Shown: positions 35,746-45,603, numbered from the stretch's first letter. The stretch is DNA of 64,000 bases from CAVXHQ01 sp963761735 (GCA_963761735.1 CAVXHQ010000003.1:186001-250000), one strand, 5' to 3'. Notes: generated by a model from the sequence alone, not told the origin. A program made the numbers and translations.

Positions 35746-37475
35746 GTCATGCCTCCGCCGCCGCGCGTCGCGGCGATTTCCTCGTGGTTCTTGACCATTT
35801 CCTTCAGAACTTCGTCCTTGGGGCCAAAGGCCCGCCGCGTGCCCGCCTCCATCACCAGAAGCATGTCGCATTCCTGAATCGCCGCCGGGCGGTGCGCCAT
35901 GATCAGGACGATGCGCCCCGCCTCCTTGAACGCCTTGATCGCGCCGTTCAGGGCCGACGATCCGTCGTTGTCGAGGTTCGAGTTCGGCTCGTCGAGGACC
36001 AGCATCACCGGATCGCCGTACATCGCGCGCGCCAGGCCGATACGCTGGATCTGGCCGCCCGACAGCCGGCCGCCGTTCGCGGTGACGCGGGTGTCGTAGC
36101 CGTCCGGCAGCTTGAGGATCATCTCGTGCGCGCCGGACCGTTTGGCGGCAAGAACCACGGCCGCGTCATCGGGTTCGGCGGACAGGCGGGCGACGTTGTC
36201 GCGGATCGTCCCGTCGAACAGGGCGACACGCTGCGGCAGATAGCCGATGTATTTGCCAAGCACGTCGGGCTCGTACTGATCGAGGGCGGCGCCATCGAGG
36301 CGCACCTTGCCCGCCGCCGGCGTCAGAAACCCGGTAAGCGCCTTTGCCAGCGTCGATTTCCCCGCCCCGGAGGAGCCGATGACGCCGACGGCCTGCCCCG
36401 GTTCGACGCTGAAACTCATCATCCGGATCGTCGCGGCCTGTTCGCCCGGCAGCACCACGGTGACCTGTTCGAGATCCAGCCTGCCTTTGGGCGCCGGCAG
36501 CGCGGTGCGGCCCGAATTTGCCGGTATCGCGCCAAGAAGGACCGACAGATTGCCCCAGGATTCGCGGGCCCGCTGAAACATCGCCGATTGCCCGACGATG
36601 AGTTCGATGGGCGCCAGCGCGCGGCCCAGAAGGATGGATCCCGCGATCATCGCGCCCGGCGACATCTCGTTCTGAAGGACCAGATAGGCCCCCAGACCCA
36701 GCATCGCCGATTGCAGGAACAGGCGCACCGCCTTGATCGAGCCGTTGAAACCGCCCGAGGTTTCGGTCGCGGCAAGCCCGGCCTCGAGGGATTTCGCCCG
36801 CGCGTGCTGCCAGCGCAGAAACGCGGCGCCGCGCATCCCAAGTGCGAGGATCAGTTCGGCCTCCTGCCGGATCTGGTTGCCGGTGATCTCGGCCTGCATC
36901 GTGGTGCGCGTCAGATCCTCGAGCGGGCGGCGCGAAGCGGACTGGTTCATGATCGCCAGAACGATCAGCAGCGCCGCGCCGGAAATGGCCAGATAACCCA
37001 GAACCGGATGGAACATGAAGATGCCGATAAAGAACAGCGGCGCGAAGGGCAGGTCGAAAACCGCCATCAGCGCGGGAGACGCGATGAGCTTTTGCACCGA
37101 TTCGAGGTCGCGCTGACCCGATTGCGCCTCGCGTTGGACGCCCGCAAGCGTCATGCCCCGGATCGAGGCGGAGAACACCCGCTCGTCCAGCCGCGACTGA
37201 AACCGCGCCCCAAGACGGCCCATGATCCGGCCCCGCACGATATCGAGAATCCCCATCATCGTGTACAGGAACGCGACCAGAACCGAGAGCGCGATCAGCG
37301 TTTCGACGCTGCGCGAGCCCAGGACACGGTCATAGACGTTCAGCATATAGAGCGGCCCGGTCAGCATGAGCGCGTTCACGAAAAAGCTGAACAACCCGAC
37401 CGCCCAGAAACTGGGCCGGTTTGCTCTGCTTGCCGCGCGCAGCTCTTCGCTGCCCTGTGCCGACCGATCCGCCAT
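35742..37475 (-). CDS. Type I secretion ABC transporter/ATPase (PrtD-like)
   Basis: A 577-residue half-transporter. The N-terminal six-helix membrane domain (about 20-300) precedes an ATP-binding domain with Walker A GSSGAGKST (about 365), signature LSGGQIQRIGLARAM (about 470), Walker B MLVLDEPNSNLDND and the switch His (IMAHRP). No C39 peptidase domain is seen, in keeping with PrtD/AprD exporters of RTX-type proteins with C-terminal signals. No substrate or outer-membrane TolC gene is adjacent. Confidence 0.93.
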   Translation of the reverse strand: MADRSAQGSEELRAASRANRPSFWAVGLFSFFVNALMLTGPLYMLNVYDRVLGSRSVETLIALSVLVAFLYTMMGILDIVRGRIMGRLGARFQSRLDERVFSASIRGMTLAGVQREAQSGQRDLESVQKLIASPALMAVFDLPFAPLFFIGIFMFHPVLGYLAISGAALLIVLAIMNQSASRRPLEDLTRTTMQAEITGNQIRQEAELILALGMRGAAFLRWQHARAKSLEAGLAATETSGGFNGSIKAVRLFLQSAMLGLGAYLVLQNEMSPGAMIAGSILLGRALAPIELIVGQSAMFQRARESWGNLSVLLGAIPANSGRTALPAPKGRLDLEQVTVVLPGEQAATIRMMSFSVEPGQAVGVIGSSGAGKSTLAKALTGFLTPAAGKVRLDGAALDQYEPDVLGKYIGYLPQRVALFDGTIRDNVARLSAEPDDAAVVLAAKRSGAHEMILKLPDGYDTRVTANGGRLSGGQIQRIGLARAMYGDPVMLVLDEPNSNLDNDGSSALNGAIKAFKEAGRIVLIMAHRPAAIQECDMLLVMEAGTRRAFGPKDEVLKEMVKNHEEIAATRGGGGMT

Positions 37476-37822
37476 TGCGTGTTATGCCTTGTCCCCGTCG
37501 ATCTGCGCCGTTCTATCCCACGCAGTCAAACAAATCATGAAATACCTGCCGACCGATACACCGGCTGCGCAGAAGAGAACTCTCCTGCGGAGGAATGGCC
37601 AGTCTGCATTCCACTACCCCAACGTCAAAACACATCATTGCGCGTTTTGGGCGACAGACCCGCCGTGCCTATGCCCGTGCGGCCCGCCGCGCCGTTGCCG
37701 CGCCGACTGCGTTTGCCGTCCGCGGCGATGCGGCGGACCGGGCCCCGCCCATGGCCGGGCGGACGCCCCCGCAAACCTAGTAGAAAACATTCCGGCGAGG
37801 AGAAATCCGGCACGCCGCGCCG
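37476..37822. other. Gene-poor gap between the T1SS and PBP genes
   Basis: These 347 bp hold no convincing gene. A plus-strand reading frame of 61 codons (37595-37780), rich in Arg and Ala, has GGAGGA too close to its ATG to be a good ribosome-binding site and was not accepted. The gap should contain the T1SS promoter (minus strand). No clear hairpin was found. Confidence 0.5.
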
Positions 37823-40034
37823 TCAGTTGCCGTTCAGGATGTTGTTGAGCACGGAATTGATGTCGCCCGCCGGGGCTGTCCGAGGCGCGGGTTGCGGCGC
37901 GCCGAAGGCGTCCTGCAAGGCGCGGTCGACGGCAGGCGAGGTGACGTTGTCGGAGGCGGCGGTCGCCTGAAAACCGGACGTCGCGGCGCCGGGCTGTTGC
38001 ATCGGCAGCGGCGAGACCGGCTGGCCGCCCAGAACGCCCTGCATCGTCTGACGGAAAATCTCGGCGGGCAGGCCGCCGCCGGTGATGCCGGTCAGGGGGC
38101 GGTTGTCGTCATGGCCCATCCAGACGCCGACGACGTAATCGCCCGAAAAGCCGATGAACCATGCATCGCGGTAGGCGCTCGTGGTGCCGGTCTTGCCCGC
38201 GATCTGCACGCCGTCGATGCGCGCGCGGCCGCCTGTACCGTCCTCGACGACGTTGTACATCATCCACGTCAGCTGGCGCGCGGCCTCTTCGCGGATCACC
38301 CGTTCGCCGATCCCGCCGGTGGTTTCCATGACGGGGGCATCGTCGCCCAGAAAGCTGAGATCGATCATGCCGTAGGGCGTGACCGACGAGCCGCCGTTGA
38401 GGATGCCCGCGTAGGCGCCCGTCATTTCGATCAGCGTCGATTCCGAGGCCCCGAGGGCAAGGGCGGGACCGGCGGCAAGGTCGGACGCGATGCCGAACAT
38501 TTCCGCCACCGTGCGCACGTTGTCGAGGCCGACGTCCATCGCAAGCTCGACGGTGGGGACGTTGCGGCTGCCGCGCAGGGCGTCGGCAAGGGTGATCGGG
38601 CCCGACGAACCGGTTGTCGTAGTTCGAGGGAGACCACGGGCCGGACCCGGGGATGTCGATGGTGATCGGCCGGTCGTCGTAGACGTCGTAGGGCGAGGCG
38701 CCAAGATCGAGAGCGGCGGCATAGACGAAGGGTTTGAACGACGATCCGGTCTGCCGCAGCGCCTGCGTCGCGCGGTTGAACGCGAACGACGCGCCGACGT
38801 CGCGCCCGCCGACCATGGCACGCACCGCGCCGTCGGCGGACATCACGACGATGGCGCCTTGCGCCTCGGATTCCCCGCTCACATCCTCGCGGAAAACGTT
38901 CAGCAGCGCGTTTTCCGCCGCCGTCTGGATGCGCGGATCGAGCGTGGTGCGGATGATCACGTCCTCGGTCGTGTCCTGGGTGAAGAAATCGGGGCCGGTT
39001 TCCATGACGTAATCGGCGAAATAGCCGCCGGCCGACTGGGAGGCCGCGGCGGACAGGGTGGCGGGGTTGGACAGCGCATCGGCGGCGGCGGCGGCGGAGA
39101 GGTATTGCTGTTCTTCCATCAGGCGGACGACGATTGCCGCACGGTCCTGCGAGCGTTGCAGGTTCGATGTGGGGGCCAGCGTCGAGGGCGCCTTGAGCAG
39201 CCCGGCAAGCATCGCGGCCTGCGCCGGGCTCACCTCCGCCGACGAGATGCCGAAATAGCGTTGCGACGCGGCCTCGAACCCGCGCGAGCCTGCGCCGAGG
39301 TAGGCGCGGTTGAGGTAGATGGTGAGGATCTCCTCCTTGGAATAGGACACCTCCATCGCCATCGCGAAGACCATTTCCTGCACCTTGCGCCACAGGGTCG
39401 TGCGGCGGCAGTCGGCCTCGTACTCGGTCTCGTTCTCCCACTGGCTGGGGACGTAGGGTCGGCCAAGGCACAGCAGTTTCGCGGTCTGCTGGGTGATCGT
39501 CGAGCCGCCGTTGCCCGACAGCGGTCCGCGTCCCTCGCGCAGGTTGATGCGGATCGCGGACGCGATGCCTTGCGGATCGACGCCCGGATGCCAGTAAAAG
39601 CGCCGGTCTTCGGTGGCGACGACGGCGTTGCGCAGGTGTTCGGACACGGTCTGCGTCGTGATCATCCCGCCGTACTGGTCGCCGCGCCAGGCGAAGGTCT
39701 CGCCGTACCGGTCGAGCAGCGTGACAGAGCCTCGGGCACGGCCATCCACCAGATCCTCGATCGCGGGCAGTTTCGTTGCGTAATACAGCACGCCGCCCGC
39801 AAGGATGACGCTGGTGACGAAGGCAAGACGCCAGCCGATGCCCCAGATCGTGCGGAATATGCCGCGCACAAAGGCGGCAAGCAGGCCAAGGATGCCCCGG
39901 CGACGTGGGCGCGCGGGCTTTTTGCGGCGCCGTGCCCGGGGGGTGGATTTCGCCGCCGGTTTCGGCTTTGCCGTCCCGCCACGATAGCGCCGGTCGGCCA
40001 CCAGAGGTGTGCTTTTCTTTCCCGAACCGCTCAT
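37823..40034 (-). pseudogene. Class A penicillin-binding protein, split by a frameshift
   Basis: A bifunctional glycosyltransferase/transpeptidase of the PBP1 type, about 735 residues if joined. The 5' frame (40034 to about 38600) has a basic N terminus, one transmembrane helix, the GT51 motifs ATEDRRFYWHPGVDPQG and GGSTITQQTAKL, and the serine motif TGSSFKPFVYA (SxxK). The 3' frame, ending at 37823, has the SRN motif (ALRGSRNVPTVEL) and IAGKTGTTSAYRDAWF (KTG). The frames join with one C fewer at GGGCCCGATC near 38600 (NRFVGPITLADAL). As read it would lose the second half of the transpeptidase domain. Confidence 0.8.
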
Positions 40035-40338
40035 ATTGGCCTCATGTCCTGCAACAGCCTCATACCGGGCGGGTAATCGAGGCCTCGTGCCCGTTCGGGC
40101 GTTTTGCGCAGCTTAACAGAATCCACGGGTGAAAGTAGAGGGGCCAAAATGCGGCACCGCCGATTCCGATGCGCCCGAAAATCAGGCATGTGCCATATTA
40201 CGCTTAATGTTTGGGCATTAACGATGCGACGGCAATTTGCCTGCCCGCCGTTCCCTTGATCCCGGCGCGGCCTGCGTCCCTTGCTGCCTCAACTGCCGGC
40301 ACTGCAACGCCGCAGGACCATTAGCGAGGGACGAAGAC
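40035..40338. promoter_or_regulatory. Upstream region of glnK-amtB
   Basis: The 304 bp between the divergent PBP gene and glnK contain the AT-richer segment CATATTACGCTTAATG near 40190-40215, likely holding one or both promoters. I searched by eye for a sigma-54 TGGCAC-N5-TTGCA motif and an NtrC palindrome and found no clear match. Nitrogen control is expected from family knowledge but is not shown. Confidence 0.35.
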
Positions 40339-40677
40339 GTGAAGTTCATCATCGCAACGATCAAGCCGTTCAAGCTCGAGGAGGTGCGCGAGGCGCTCAC
40401 CACACTTGGCGTGCGCGGCATGATGGTGACCGAGATCAAGGGCTTCGGCTCTCAGTCCGGGCATACCGAAATCTACCGGGGCGCGGAATACGCGGTCAAC
40501 TTCGTCCCCAAGATCAAGCTCGAGATCGTGGTGCCCGACAGCATGGCCGAACAGGTCGTGCAGGCCATCGCGACCACGGCAAAGACCGGCAAAATCGGCG
40601 ACGGCAAGATATTCGTGCTCGATGCCGAAAGCGCACTGCGCGTCCGGACCGGCGAAATCAACGACGACGCGCTCTGA
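40339..40677 (+). CDS. glnK: Nitrogen regulatory protein P-II
   Basis: A 112-residue P-II signal protein. The T-loop reads GFGSQSGHTEIYRGAEY, with Tyr51 (uridylylation site), and the C-loop region IGDGKIFVLDAESALRVRTGE binds 2-oxoglutarate/ATP. A GTG start at 40339 gives the canonical MKFIIATIKPFKLEEVREAL. It sits directly before amtB, so it is the GlnK-type form that plugs the ammonium channel when nitrogen is sufficient. Confidence 0.95.
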   Translation: MKFIIATIKPFKLEEVREALTTLGVRGMMVTEIKGFGSQSGHTEIYRGAEYAVNFVPKIKLEIVVPDSMAEQVVQAIATTAKTGKIGDGKIFVLDAESALRVRTGEINDDAL

Positions 40678-40703
40678 GCGGACGTAAGGAAGGAGTGGAA
40701 TTT

Positions 40704-42170
40704 ATGAAGAACCTTAAAAACCTGCTCGCGGTGCTGATGTTGGCATTGTTCGCGAGCTTTGCAGTCACCACCGGTGCGGTGGCCCAGGATACACCGGCCG
40801 AAGAGACGACCGGCGATGCGGTAGCCGCCGAAGAAGCCGAGGCCGTCGCGGACGATGTGGCCGCTGAAATCGCCGCCCAGGAAGCCGGCCACGTGGCCGG
40901 TATCGATGCCGCCACGGACAGCGTCTTTATCCTCAACAGCCTGCTGTTCCTCGTGGGCGGTTTCCTCGTGTTCTGGATGGCGGCCGGTTTTGCCATGCTC
41001 GAGGGCGGCCTCGTGCGGTCCAAGAACGTGACGATGCAGATGACCAAGAACATCTCGTTGTTCTCGCTGGCCGCCGTCGCCTATTATCTCGTCGGCTATA
41101 ACCTGATGTACCCGCTTGGGTCCTGGTCGGTCGGAACGGACGAGACGGGCGGCTATCTCGGCATCCTGTTTGCGCCCGCCGTCCTCGAGGCCGTGGGCAT
41201 CGGCCGTGAGGCCGCCGACGATTACGGCTATGCCTCCACCGGATCGGATTTCTTCTTTCAGCTGATGTTCTGTGCCGCCACGGCGTCCATCGTCTCCGGT
41301 GCGCTGGCCGAGCGGATCAAGCTGTGGCCGTTCCTGATCTTCACGGTCATCCTCACCGCGTTCATCTATCCCATTCAGGCCTCCTGGAAATGGGGCGGCG
41401 GGTTCCTCGATACGCAATACGGCTTCCTCGACTTTGCGGGTTCGACCGTCGTGCACTCTGTCGGTGGCTGGGCAGCTCTTGTCGGCGCAATCATCCTCGG
41501 GCCGCGAATCGGTAAATACGCCAAGGACGGCCGGGTCGTGCCGATGCTGGGTTCCAACCTGCAAATGGCGACGCTGGGGACGTTCATCCTGTGGCTCGGC
41601 TGGTTCGGCTTCAACGGCGGATCGCAGCTGGCGATGGGCACCGTCGGCGATGTCGGCGATATCAGCCGGATCTTTGCCAACACCAACACGGCGGCGGCGG
41701 GCGGTGCCATCGCGGCGCTGGTCCTGACGCAGCTGCTCTACAAGAAAGCCGACCTGACGATGATCCTGAACGGCGCGCTTGCCGGTCTGGTGTCGATCAC
41801 CGCAGAGCCGCTGACGCCGACCCTCGGCATGGCGACCCTGATCGGTGCCGTCGGCGGCGTGATCGTGGTCTTCGCGGTGCCGATGCTCGACAAGCTCAGG
41901 ATTGACGACGTCGTCGGCGCCATCCCGGTGCACCTGTTCGCCGGGATCTGGGGCACGATGGCGGTCCTACTGACGAACTCGGACGCAACCTTCATGGGCC
42001 AGCTGATCCCGATCCTGATCGTCGCGGCCTTCGTCATCGTGACGAGCGCGGTCGTCTGGATCATCCTCAAAGGGGTGATGGGGATCCGTGTCAGCGAAGA
42101 GGCCGAGATCATGGGTCTCGACACGGCGGAACTGGGCATGGAGGCCTATCCCGACTTTACCCGCAACTAG
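40704..42170 (+). CDS. amtB: Ammonium transporter
   Basis: A 488-residue Amt channel with a signal peptide (MKNLKNLLAVLMLALFASFA) and an acidic Ala/Glu-rich linker to about residue 70. Eleven membrane spans follow. Family blocks are FWMAAGFAMLEGGLVRSKNV, GSTVVHSVGGWAALVGA (pore His), and LGWFGFNGGSQ; the C-terminal HLFAGIWGTMAVL holds the second pore His. It is coupled with glnK 26 bp upstream. A hairpin follows at 42249. Confidence 0.95.
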   Translation: MKNLKNLLAVLMLALFASFAVTTGAVAQDTPAEETTGDAVAAEEAEAVADDVAAEIAAQEAGHVAGIDAATDSVFILNSLLFLVGGFLVFWMAAGFAMLEGGLVRSKNVTMQMTKNISLFSLAAVAYYLVGYNLMYPLGSWSVGTDETGGYLGILFAPAVLEAVGIGREAADDYGYASTGSDFFFQLMFCAATASIVSGALAERIKLWPFLIFTVILTAFIYPIQASWKWGGGFLDTQYGFLDFAGSTVVHSVGGWAALVGAIILGPRIGKYAKDGRVVPMLGSNLQMATLGTFILWLGWFGFNGGSQLAMGTVGDVGDISRIFANTNTAAAGGAIAALVLTQLLYKKADLTMILNGALAGLVSITAEPLTPTLGMATLIGAVGGVIVVFAVPMLDKLRIDDVVGAIPVHLFAGIWGTMAVLLTNSDATFMGQLIPILIVAAFVIVTSAVVWIILKGVMGIRVSEEAEIMGLDTAELGMEAYPDFTRN

Positions 42171-42248
42171 GCCCGTCGTCGCCCGGAACCAGGACCGGTC
42201 CGGCCGGCCCCGCGCCAACCGGTGTCCCGGGTCTGTCCCTGAAAAATG

Positions 42249-42276
42249 ACGCCGCCTCTGTTCCCGGAGGCGGCGT
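42249..42276 (+). terminator. Hairpin terminator candidate after amtB
   Basis: ACGCCGCCTC and GAGGCGGCGT form a perfect 10-bp stem with an 8-nt loop 78 bp after the amtB stop. No T run follows, so it may slow rather than end transcription on its own. Confidence 0.65.
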
Positions 42277-42596
42277 TGTACGTTTCGGCACCCGATCGCG
42301 GCACTCGATGAGGTCACCCTCGTGGCCGCCCGTCGGTCTCTCGACGTCGCGCCGTCCGTGAGATCCATCCCTGCGCATTTGCACCGGCCACCCCCCCCGT
42401 ATGCGGCAGTATCGCACGCCGCGAGGTAGCCGTGGCCCCAGATCTACGCTCCCAAGGCGGAAAGGCGCAGTTTCGTGCGGTGGGACTGGCGGGTCGACTG
42501 CACGGATCGCCCGAAACCCTGTCCCGGATACGGCACAGGCTCCCGCGGAACGGTCGTCTCCAATGCCGAAAGCAGAAGGCCGGACTTGCCTCTACC

Positions 42597-42611
42597 TTAG
42601 AATCGTTCTAA
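42597..42611. promoter_or_regulatory. Irr-type iron-control element (palindrome)
   Basis: TTAGAA-TCG-TTCTAA is a perfect palindrome with six-base arms and fits the ICE/Irr-box consensus known for alphaproteobacteria (TTTAGAAnnnTTCTAAA-like, recalled). It lies 62 bp ahead of the NifU-type gene. Irr represses or activates iron-related genes by heme status. Confidence 0.65.
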
Positions 42612-42672
42612 AGATTGACAAACGGCGTCGCAGGGCGCATATTCATATTCCCGACAGAAAAGGTAGGCCAAC

Positions 42673-43233
42673 ATGTTCATCCAGACCGAATCCACCCCGA
42701 ACCCGGCCACGTTGAAATTCCTGCCCGGGCAGAGCGTGCTGGACGCCGGCACCGCCGATTTCGGCAGTACCGAGGCGGCGGCATCCTCGCCGCTCGCGTC
42801 GCGGATCTTTGCCGTCTCAGGCGTGACGGGCGTGTTCTTCGGCACCGATTTCGTCACCGTCACCAAAGACGACGCAACCCAGTGGGACCACATCAAACCC
42901 GCCATCCTCGGCGCGGTGATGGAGCATTATCAGTCCGGCGCCCCCGTCATCGAAGGCGCTCAGGCGGCCTCTGGCCATGCCGAGCATGAGGGCGAAGACG
43001 GCGCCATCGTCGACCAGATCAAGGAACTGCTCGACACCCGCGTCCGCCCCGCCGTCGCACAGGACGGCGGCGACATCACCTTTCACGGGTTCGATCGCGG
43101 CGTCGTCTACCTGCACATGCAGGGCGCCTGCGCGGGTTGCCCCTCGTCGACGCTGACCCTGAAAATGGGGATCGAGAACCTGTTGCGCCACTATATCCCC
43201 GAGGTCGTCGAAGTGCGCCCCGTCGCCGCCTGA
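42673..43233 (+). CDS. NifU family iron-sulfur cluster carrier (Nfu type)
   Basis: A 186-residue protein with an N-terminal Nfu_N domain (MFIQTESTPNPATLKFLPGQ, with FFGTDFVTVTK) and a C-terminal NifU domain holding the cluster-binding CxxC in MQGACAGCPSSTLTLKMG (near 155-172). It carries 4Fe-4S clusters to target enzymes such as those in this window (IlvD, FadH, SdhB). An Irr-type box sits just upstream, which fits iron control. It is followed 13 bp later by tsaB. Confidence 0.93.
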   Translation: MFIQTESTPNPATLKFLPGQSVLDAGTADFGSTEAAASSPLASRIFAVSGVTGVFFGTDFVTVTKDDATQWDHIKPAILGAVMEHYQSGAPVIEGAQAASGHAEHEGEDGAIVDQIKELLDTRVRPAVAQDGGDITFHGFDRGVVYLHMQGACAGCPSSTLTLKMGIENLLRHYIPEVVEVRPVAA

Positions 43234-43246
43234 GCGCACCCGCAAG

Positions 43247-43948
43247 GTGACCGGGCCCGTGATCCTCGCCTTTGACACGTCGCAGGCGCATTGCGCGGCG
43301 GCGATCACAGGGGGGCCGGACGGCATGACACATCGCACCGAAGCGATGGCCAAGGGTCAGGCCGAGCGCCTGATGCCTCTGACCGAAGAGCTTCTGGCCG
43401 ATGCGGGGGTTGTCTGGAGCGGTCTTGACGCAATTGCCGTCGGCGTCGGACCGGGCAACTTTACGGGCATCCGCATCGCCGTTTCCGCCGCGCGCGGTCT
43501 GGCGCTGGGCCTTGGCATCCCCGCCATCGGCGTGTCGAATTTCGAGGTGCTGCGGGGCGCGAACACGCTGCTGGACAAGCGCCCGCACCTCGTCAGCCTT
43601 CCGGGGCCACGACTCGGCAATTATCTGCAGATGTTCCGGGATGGGCGGCCCGCAGGGCCCGCCCGGTCCATTGAGGTTGGCGTGACCGATCTGTCGGACA
43701 TCGATCCGGCTGGCGATGCCGAGGTGTTGGGAGACCGGGCCGCGGAAATCGCTGTTCTGTCGTCCGGGCGCGCCGGTCCACGACCGTGGTGCGATGCCAC
43801 CCTGACGGACGTTGCGCAAACCATTGCACTGATTGCCGCCGCCAAATGGCAGGCTGGCGCGCGCGGCGAAATCCGCCCCGCCCCCCTGTACGTGCGCGCT
43901 GCGGATGCCGCGCCGCCGCGTGATCCCGCCCCTGTCGTGCTGCCGTGA
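43247..43948 (+). CDS. tsaB: tRNA threonylcarbamoyladenosine modification protein TsaB
   Basis: A 233-residue member of the Kae1/TsaB ASKHA family, the non-catalytic partner of TsaD in t6A synthesis. The N terminus ILAFDTSQAHCAAAI and the conserved VGVGPGNFTGIRIAVSAARGLALGL (about 65-90) identify it. A GTG start at 43247 gives the usual N terminus. It overlaps rimI by four bases (GTGA), so the order nfu-tsaB-rimI forms one operon. Confidence 0.9.
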   Translation: MTGPVILAFDTSQAHCAAAITGGPDGMTHRTEAMAKGQAERLMPLTEELLADAGVVWSGLDAIAVGVGPGNFTGIRIAVSAARGLALGLGIPAIGVSNFEVLRGANTLLDKRPHLVSLPGPRLGNYLQMFRDGRPAGPARSIEVGVTDLSDIDPAGDAEVLGDRAAEIAVLSSGRAGPRPWCDATLTDVAQTIALIAAAKWQAGARGEIRPAPLYVRAADAAPPRDPAPVVLP

Positions 43949-44400
43949 CACGCGCCACGGCCCACGCCCTTGCCCAGACCCACGCCGCCGCCAGCGACCG
44001 GGACAGGCCCTGGTCGGCGGCGGAATTTACCGCACTGCTTGCGACGCCCGGCGCCTTTGCGACCGGCGATGCGGTGGCCTTCGTGCTGGGCCGGGTGACC
44101 CTCGACGAGGCCGAGATCCTGACGCTGGCCTGCCATCCCGATTACCGGCGCCAGGGCCGGGCGCGCGCCGCACTGGCCGAATTCGCCGATGCCGCATCCG
44201 GCCGGGGTGCCGTGCGGGTCTTCCTCGACGTGGCCGAGGACAACACCGCCGCCCGCGCCCTGTACGACGCTGCCGGATTTACCCTTGTCGGCCGTCGTCC
44301 GGGCTATTTCGCGCGCAGCGGCGGGGCCGTTGCCGCACTGGTGATGGCGCGCGACCTTTCGGCCGGCACCGACGCTCAATTCCAAAGCAGTTCGCACTGA
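43945..44400 (+). CDS. rimI: Ribosomal-protein alanine acetyltransferase-like GNAT
   Basis: A 151-residue GNAT protein; its neighbour tsaB and the acetyl-CoA motif (LTLACHPDYRRQGRARAALAEF, about 57-75) with RVFLDVAEDNTAARALYDAAGF fit RimI, which acetylates the N terminus of S18. The start is the GTG at 43945, overlapping the tsaB stop. Whether it acts on S18 is inferred from position rather than from a diagnostic residue. Confidence 0.85.
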   Translation: MTRATAHALAQTHAAASDRDRPWSAAEFTALLATPGAFATGDAVAFVLGRVTLDEAEILTLACHPDYRRQGRARAALAEFADAASGRGAVRVFLDVAEDNTAARALYDAAGFTLVGRRPGYFARSGGAVAALVMARDLSAGTDAQFQSSSH

Positions 44401-44578
44401 ACGCAGCGCCGATGGCCCGGCCTGCGGACAGAAACCGGTTGACCCCGCCGTGCCCGCATTGCCTTATCCTCGGGCATCGGGTCGCGCTGGCCCGGGATGC
44501 GGCGCGCGGAATGCCTCCTTGGGGGTGCCCCCGCCCGCGGCGCAGAAGACCAATAGACGAAACCCTGGGAGAGACACG

Positions 44579-45574
44579 ATGACCCTCATGAAATCCATTC
44601 TCGGCTCTGCCGCAGCCCTCGCGCTCAGCGCCGGTTCCGTGCTGGCCGAACCTGCGCTGATCTTCGATCTTGGCGGCAAGTTCGACAAATCCTTCAACGA
44701 AAGCGCGTTCAACGGGGCGACCCGCTGGGCCGAGGAAACCGGCGGCACCTTCGCCGAGATCGAGCTCACCTCGGACGCGCAGCGCGAACAGGCCCTGCGC
44801 CGTTTCGCCGAGGCCGGAAACACACCCATCGTCATGGCGGGCTTTGCATTCTCGAGCGTGCTCGACAGCCTGGCGGGCGACTATCCCGACACCGATTTCG
44901 TCATCATCGACGGTTTCGTCGAGCAGCCGAACGTCACCACGGTCCTGTTCGACGAGCACACCGGCTCCTACCTTGTGGGCATGATGGCCGCGATGGCATC
45001 CGAGACCGGCACCGTGTCCTTCGTCGGCGGCATGGACATCCCGCTGATCCGCCGCTTCGGCTGCGGCTATGCGCAGGGCGCCATGGCGGCCAACCCCGAC
45101 ATCACCGTCATCGCCAACATGACCGGCACCGATCCCTCGGCCTGGAACGATCCGGTCAAGGGATCCGAACTGACGCTGGCGCAGATCGGCCAGGGATCCG
45201 ACGTGGTGTTCGCCGCTGCCGGGGCGACCGGTGTGGGCGTGTTGCAGACCGCCGCCGACGAGGACATCCTGTCGATCGGCGTCGACGCCAACCAGAACTA
45301 CCTGCACCCCGGTCAGGTCCTGACGTCGATGCTCAAGCGGGTCGACAATGCCGTCTTCGAGGCGATGAGCGAGAGCGACGTGCTCGCCCCCGGCATCAAC
45401 GTCATGGGCATCGCCAACGAAGGCGTGGGCTATGCGCTGGACGAGAACAACGCCGGGCTGGTGAGCGCCGAAATGCAGGAAGCCGTCGATGCGGCTGCGG
45501 CACAGATCGTGTCCGGCGAGATCGTGGTGCACGACTACATGTCCGACGAGACCTGCCCCGGCCTGGAATTCTGA
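44579..45574 (+). CDS. BMP-family ABC transporter substrate-binding protein
   Basis: A 331-residue periplasmic binding protein of the BMP/PnrA-like family (nucleoside or purine binding). Signal peptide MTLMKSILGSAAALALSAGSVLA with cleavage after LA. Family blocks: GGKFDKSFNESAFNG (about 35-49), SFVGGMDIPLIRRFGCGYAQGA (about 141-162), and VFAAAGATGVGVLQTA (about 210). Together with the ATPase, two permeases and PNP downstream it suggests uptake of purine nucleosides. A hairpin lies behind it, perhaps to keep its expression above that of the transporter genes. Confidence 0.9.
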   Translation: MTLMKSILGSAAALALSAGSVLAEPALIFDLGGKFDKSFNESAFNGATRWAEETGGTFAEIELTSDAQREQALRRFAEAGNTPIVMAGFAFSSVLDSLAGDYPDTDFVIIDGFVEQPNVTTVLFDEHTGSYLVGMMAAMASETGTVSFVGGMDIPLIRRFGCGYAQGAMAANPDITVIANMTGTDPSAWNDPVKGSELTLAQIGQGSDVVFAAAGATGVGVLQTAADEDILSIGVDANQNYLHPGQVLTSMLKRVDNAVFEAMSESDVLAPGINVMGIANEGVGYALDENNAGLVSAEMQEAVDAAAAQIVSGEIVVHDYMSDETCPGLEF

Positions 45575-45603
45575 GGCACCCCCCCAGGCCATGAATGACA
45601 CAG

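Larger units (their letters stand above)
42171..42672. other. Intergenic region behind amtB
   Basis: These 502 bp hold a terminator-like hairpin (42249-42276), a run of eight C at 42391-42398 and an iron-box palindrome (42597-42611). A reading frame of 104 codons here has poor codon use and was rejected. Confidence 0.55.

Noticed and set aside
37595..37780. 61-codon Arg-rich plus-strand frame
   Set aside because: GGAGGA is only one or two bases from the ATG and the composition looks non-coding.
42401..42715. 104-codon plus-strand frame before nfu
   Set aside because: Arg/Pro-rich, poor codon pattern, and it overlaps the Irr box and the nfu start.
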